A stretch of DNA of 7,351 bases, from assembly GCA_029932445.1 (NCBI GenBank), contig JAOZQB010000145.1, positions 1-7,351 on the forward strand. Reading direction: 5' to 3'. The notes beneath the pieces were generated by a model that saw only the letters and a program-made list of their open reading frames with translations, had not been told where the DNA came from and made no database searches. The position numbers and the translations under genes are program-made. Source of the DNA: Bacteroidales bacterium. GTDB taxonomy: Bacteria > Bacteroidota > Bacteroidia > Bacteroidales > JAADGE01. Positions 5,671-7,351 of this stretch are shown here, in pieces (positions within the stretch are counted from its first letter, which is position 1; every line of letters starts with the position of its first letter).

Positions 5671-7351
5671 ATGCACAAATCAATACGAAATATAGGCATA
5701 TTCGCTCATGCTGATGCCGGTAAAACAACCCTTACCGAACATTTTCTTTTTGAAAGCGGGAAAATAAAAACTATGGGAAATGTTGATGCCGGCACAACTC
5801 AATCCGATTTCTCGGAAGCGGAAAAGTTAAGAGGTATTTCGGTTCGATCTTCCTATACAAGTTTTGTTCGGAAGGATGTTCAAATTAATTTAATTGATAC
5901 TCCCGGGCATGTTGATTTTTCCGCAGAAGCAGAACGAAGTATCAGAATTTCGGATGCTGCCGTGTTAATTATTTCTGCCGTTGAAGGCGTTCAGGCACAT
6001 ACGGAAACAATTTGGAATGCTTTAAAAGAAAGACATATTCCGGTAATCTTTTTTATTAATAAAATTGACAGGGCAGGAGCCGATACACAGCTTGTTATCG
6101 AAGAAATTGAAAAAGAATTAACACAATCAACAGCGATTTTGCAAGTTGCGGGAAATGAGGGTGAAGCAAATGCAAGTATTAAATCTGTGTGGAATGAAAC
6201 CGGTTTGAATGAAAAAACACTTGAACATCTGGCGGAATATGACGAAGAGTTGTTAGATTTATACCTGGACGAAAAGGAAATTGAATTTGAAAAAGCGGAT
6301 TTTTCTCTGAAACGTGCAGTTGGTAATGCCGATATTTTTCCGATTTTAATCGGCTCGGCAAAATATTCGACAGGTATAAAAGAATTGCTGAATGCACTTG
6401 TTCATTATTTTCCGGAACAAAAACAAATGTCTGAAAAAAATCTTTCTGCATTGGTATTTGCAATTTCACATGATAAAATATCTGGTAAAATTGCTCATGT
6501 AAGAATTTTTGACGGAGCAATAAATAATCGTGAAGTCGTTAAAAATCATACACGTAACATTGAGGAAAAAGTTACCCAAGTGAGAAAATATTTTGCCGAT
6601 TCGTATGAAGATATCGGAACCGTTTCGGCAGGAGATATTGCCGGTATCTGCGGTTTTAAACATGCCGAAGTCGGTGATATTTTGGGTTCTCCTTCTGAAA
6701 AAATCCCCGAAAATATTTCTTTGAAAACACCGCTTTATACGGTTCAAGTTAAACCTGTACAAGAAAAAGATTTTGCAAAACTTGCTTATGCCTTGCAAGA
6801 TTTATCGTCAGAAGATCCGAATCTTGATTTTGTTTGGTTTAAGGAAGAAAAAGAATTGTATACAAATATAATGGGTTTTATGCAAATGCAGATATTAGAA
6901 AGTATTTTGGAAAACAGATTTAATATACAAGCAAAATTTGAAGAACCGACGGTTATTTATAAAGAAACTCCGTCGAAATCGGGTGAAGGATTTGTAAGAT
7001 ATTGGATGCCGAAACCCTGTTGGGCAATTTTAAAGTTTAAAATAGAACCCGGAGAAGCCGGAAGCGGTATTGTATATCAATCTGATATCAGTGTTGATGA
7101 TGTGCAGCAAAAATATCAGAATGAAGTTAAACGAACAATACCCGAAGCTCTGAAACAAGGAATTAAAGGATGGGAAGTTACGGATATTAAAATAACCTTA
7201 ATCGAGGGCGAAGATCATCAAATACATTCGCGTTCGGGAGATTTTGCAATTGCAACACCGATGGGTATTATGGACGGTTTAAAAAATACCGGAACAACTC
7301 TGTTAGAACCATTTATCTCTTTTAAAATATCGGCTCCCGAAGAATCGCTGG
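5671..7351 (+). CDS. Translational GTPase of the EF-G/Tet(M) ribosomal-protection superfamily (3'-truncated by window)
   Basis: The reading frame is open from the ATG at 5671 to the window end, 560 codons; Tet(M)-type proteins have about 640. The GTPase domain shows G1 AHADAGKT (12-19), switch I LRGIS (53-57), G3 DTPGH (76-80, with catalytic H80), G4 NKID (130-133) and G5 GSA (228-230). Domain II lies at about 255-345, domain III at about 350-425, and domain IV at about 425-545 with WMPKP near 445-449. A start of domain V follows TTLLEPFISFKISAP. The NIGIFAHADAGKTTLTE opening, the VDAGTT..D segment and the LLEP..SF.I.AP ending resemble Tet(M)/Tet(O) more than canonical EF-G. The proteins bind the ribosome and, in resistance members, evict tetracycline. 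Here the domain IV tip reads EGEDHQIHSRSGDF, closer to EF-G than to the Tet(M) YYSPVSTP loop, and switch I has Ser (S57) where Thr is usual. It may be a housekeeping paralogue or an unusual protection factor; I leave the gene unnamed. The ATG directly precedes the conserved N-terminus. Confidence 0.85.
   Translation, partial: MHKSIRNIGIFAHADAGKTTLTEHFLFESGKIKTMGNVDAGTTQSDFSEAEKLRGISVRSSYTSFVRKDVQINLIDTPGHVDFSAEAERSIRISDAAVLIISAVEGVQAHTETIWNALKERHIPVIFFINKIDRAGADTQLVIEEIEKELTQSTAILQVAGNEGEANASIKSVWNETGLNEKTLEHLAEYDEELLDLYLDEKEIEFEKADFSLKRAVGNADIFPILIGSAKYSTGIKELLNALVHYFPEQKQMSEKNLSALVFAISHDKISGKIAHVRIFDGAINNREVVKNHTRNIEEKVTQVRKYFADSYEDIGTVSAGDIAGICGFKHAEVGDILGSPSEKIPENISLKTPLYTVQVKPVQEKDFAKLAYALQDLSSEDPNLDFVWFKEEKELYTNIMGFMQMQILESILENRFNIQAKFEEPTVIYKETPSKSGEGFVRYWMPKPCWAILKFKIEPGEAGSGIVYQSDISVDDVQQKYQNEVKRTIPEALKQGIKGWEVTDIKITLIEGEDHQIHSRSGDFAIATPMGIMDGLKNTGTTLLEPFISFKISAPEESL

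Noticed and set aside
6179..6798. Two leftward open frames opposite the GTPase gene
   Set aside because: Both are antisense to a continuous translational GTPase frame with all G motifs, and their products look like reverse-strand artefacts.
5671..7351. Calling the right-hand gene an acquired tetracycline resistance gene such as tetQ or tetM
   Set aside because: The domain IV loop differs, codon use and composition look like the neighbouring genes, and no transposon or conjugative genes are visible nearby.

Overview
The window reads as ordinary chromosome from an AT-rich member of the Bacteroidota. The evidence is: a single-subunit, five-helix cytochrome b next to type-B SdhA and SdhB in the order C-A-B; A/T-rich leaders with no clear Shine-Dalgarno sequence; candidate -7 boxes of the Bacteroidota TAnnTTTG type; and the tail of a futalosine-pathway menaquinone enzyme at the left edge. 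It holds five coding sequences (two cut by the window edges), one gene remnant, several hairpins and one short element with inverted-repeat ends. I did not find a previously undescribed multi-gene system.

Left third (1-1498): the 3' end of a probable mqnD runs rightward and meets a leftward Xaa-Pro aminopeptidase gene (pepP-like, M24 family). A perfect 13-bp hairpin between them overlaps the aminopeptidase stop codon and probably terminates both transcripts. The aminopeptidase is divergent from the operon to its right.

Centre (1499-5150): a complete sdhCAB (frdCAB-like) operon encodes a menaquinone-linked succinate:quinone oxidoreductase. SdhC anchors the complex and carries histidines suited to two b hemes, SdhA carries covalent FAD and the dicarboxylate site, and SdhB carries the 2Fe-2S, 4Fe-4S and 3Fe-4S clusters. 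A candidate promoter precedes sdhC and a wobble-containing hairpin follows sdhB. The MqnD tail at the left edge belongs to the pathway that makes the likely quinone partner.

Right-centre (5151-5670) is the most unusual part. Just after the operon lies a frameshifted remnant of the last 50 codons of a second, diverged sdhB, followed by its own hairpin. Many differences from the intact gene are synonymous, so the copy seems to have diverged while under selection before it decayed. It may be a scar of operon replacement or of loss of a tandem paralogue. Next is a roughly 130-bp element with nested inverted repeats, resembling a MITE or REP-type element.

Right end (5671-7351): the first 560 codons of a translational GTPase of the EF-G/Tet(M) ribosomal-protection superfamily, open at the window edge. 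Its domain IV loop lacks the Tet(M) tyrosine/proline motif, so tetracycline resistance should not be assumed.
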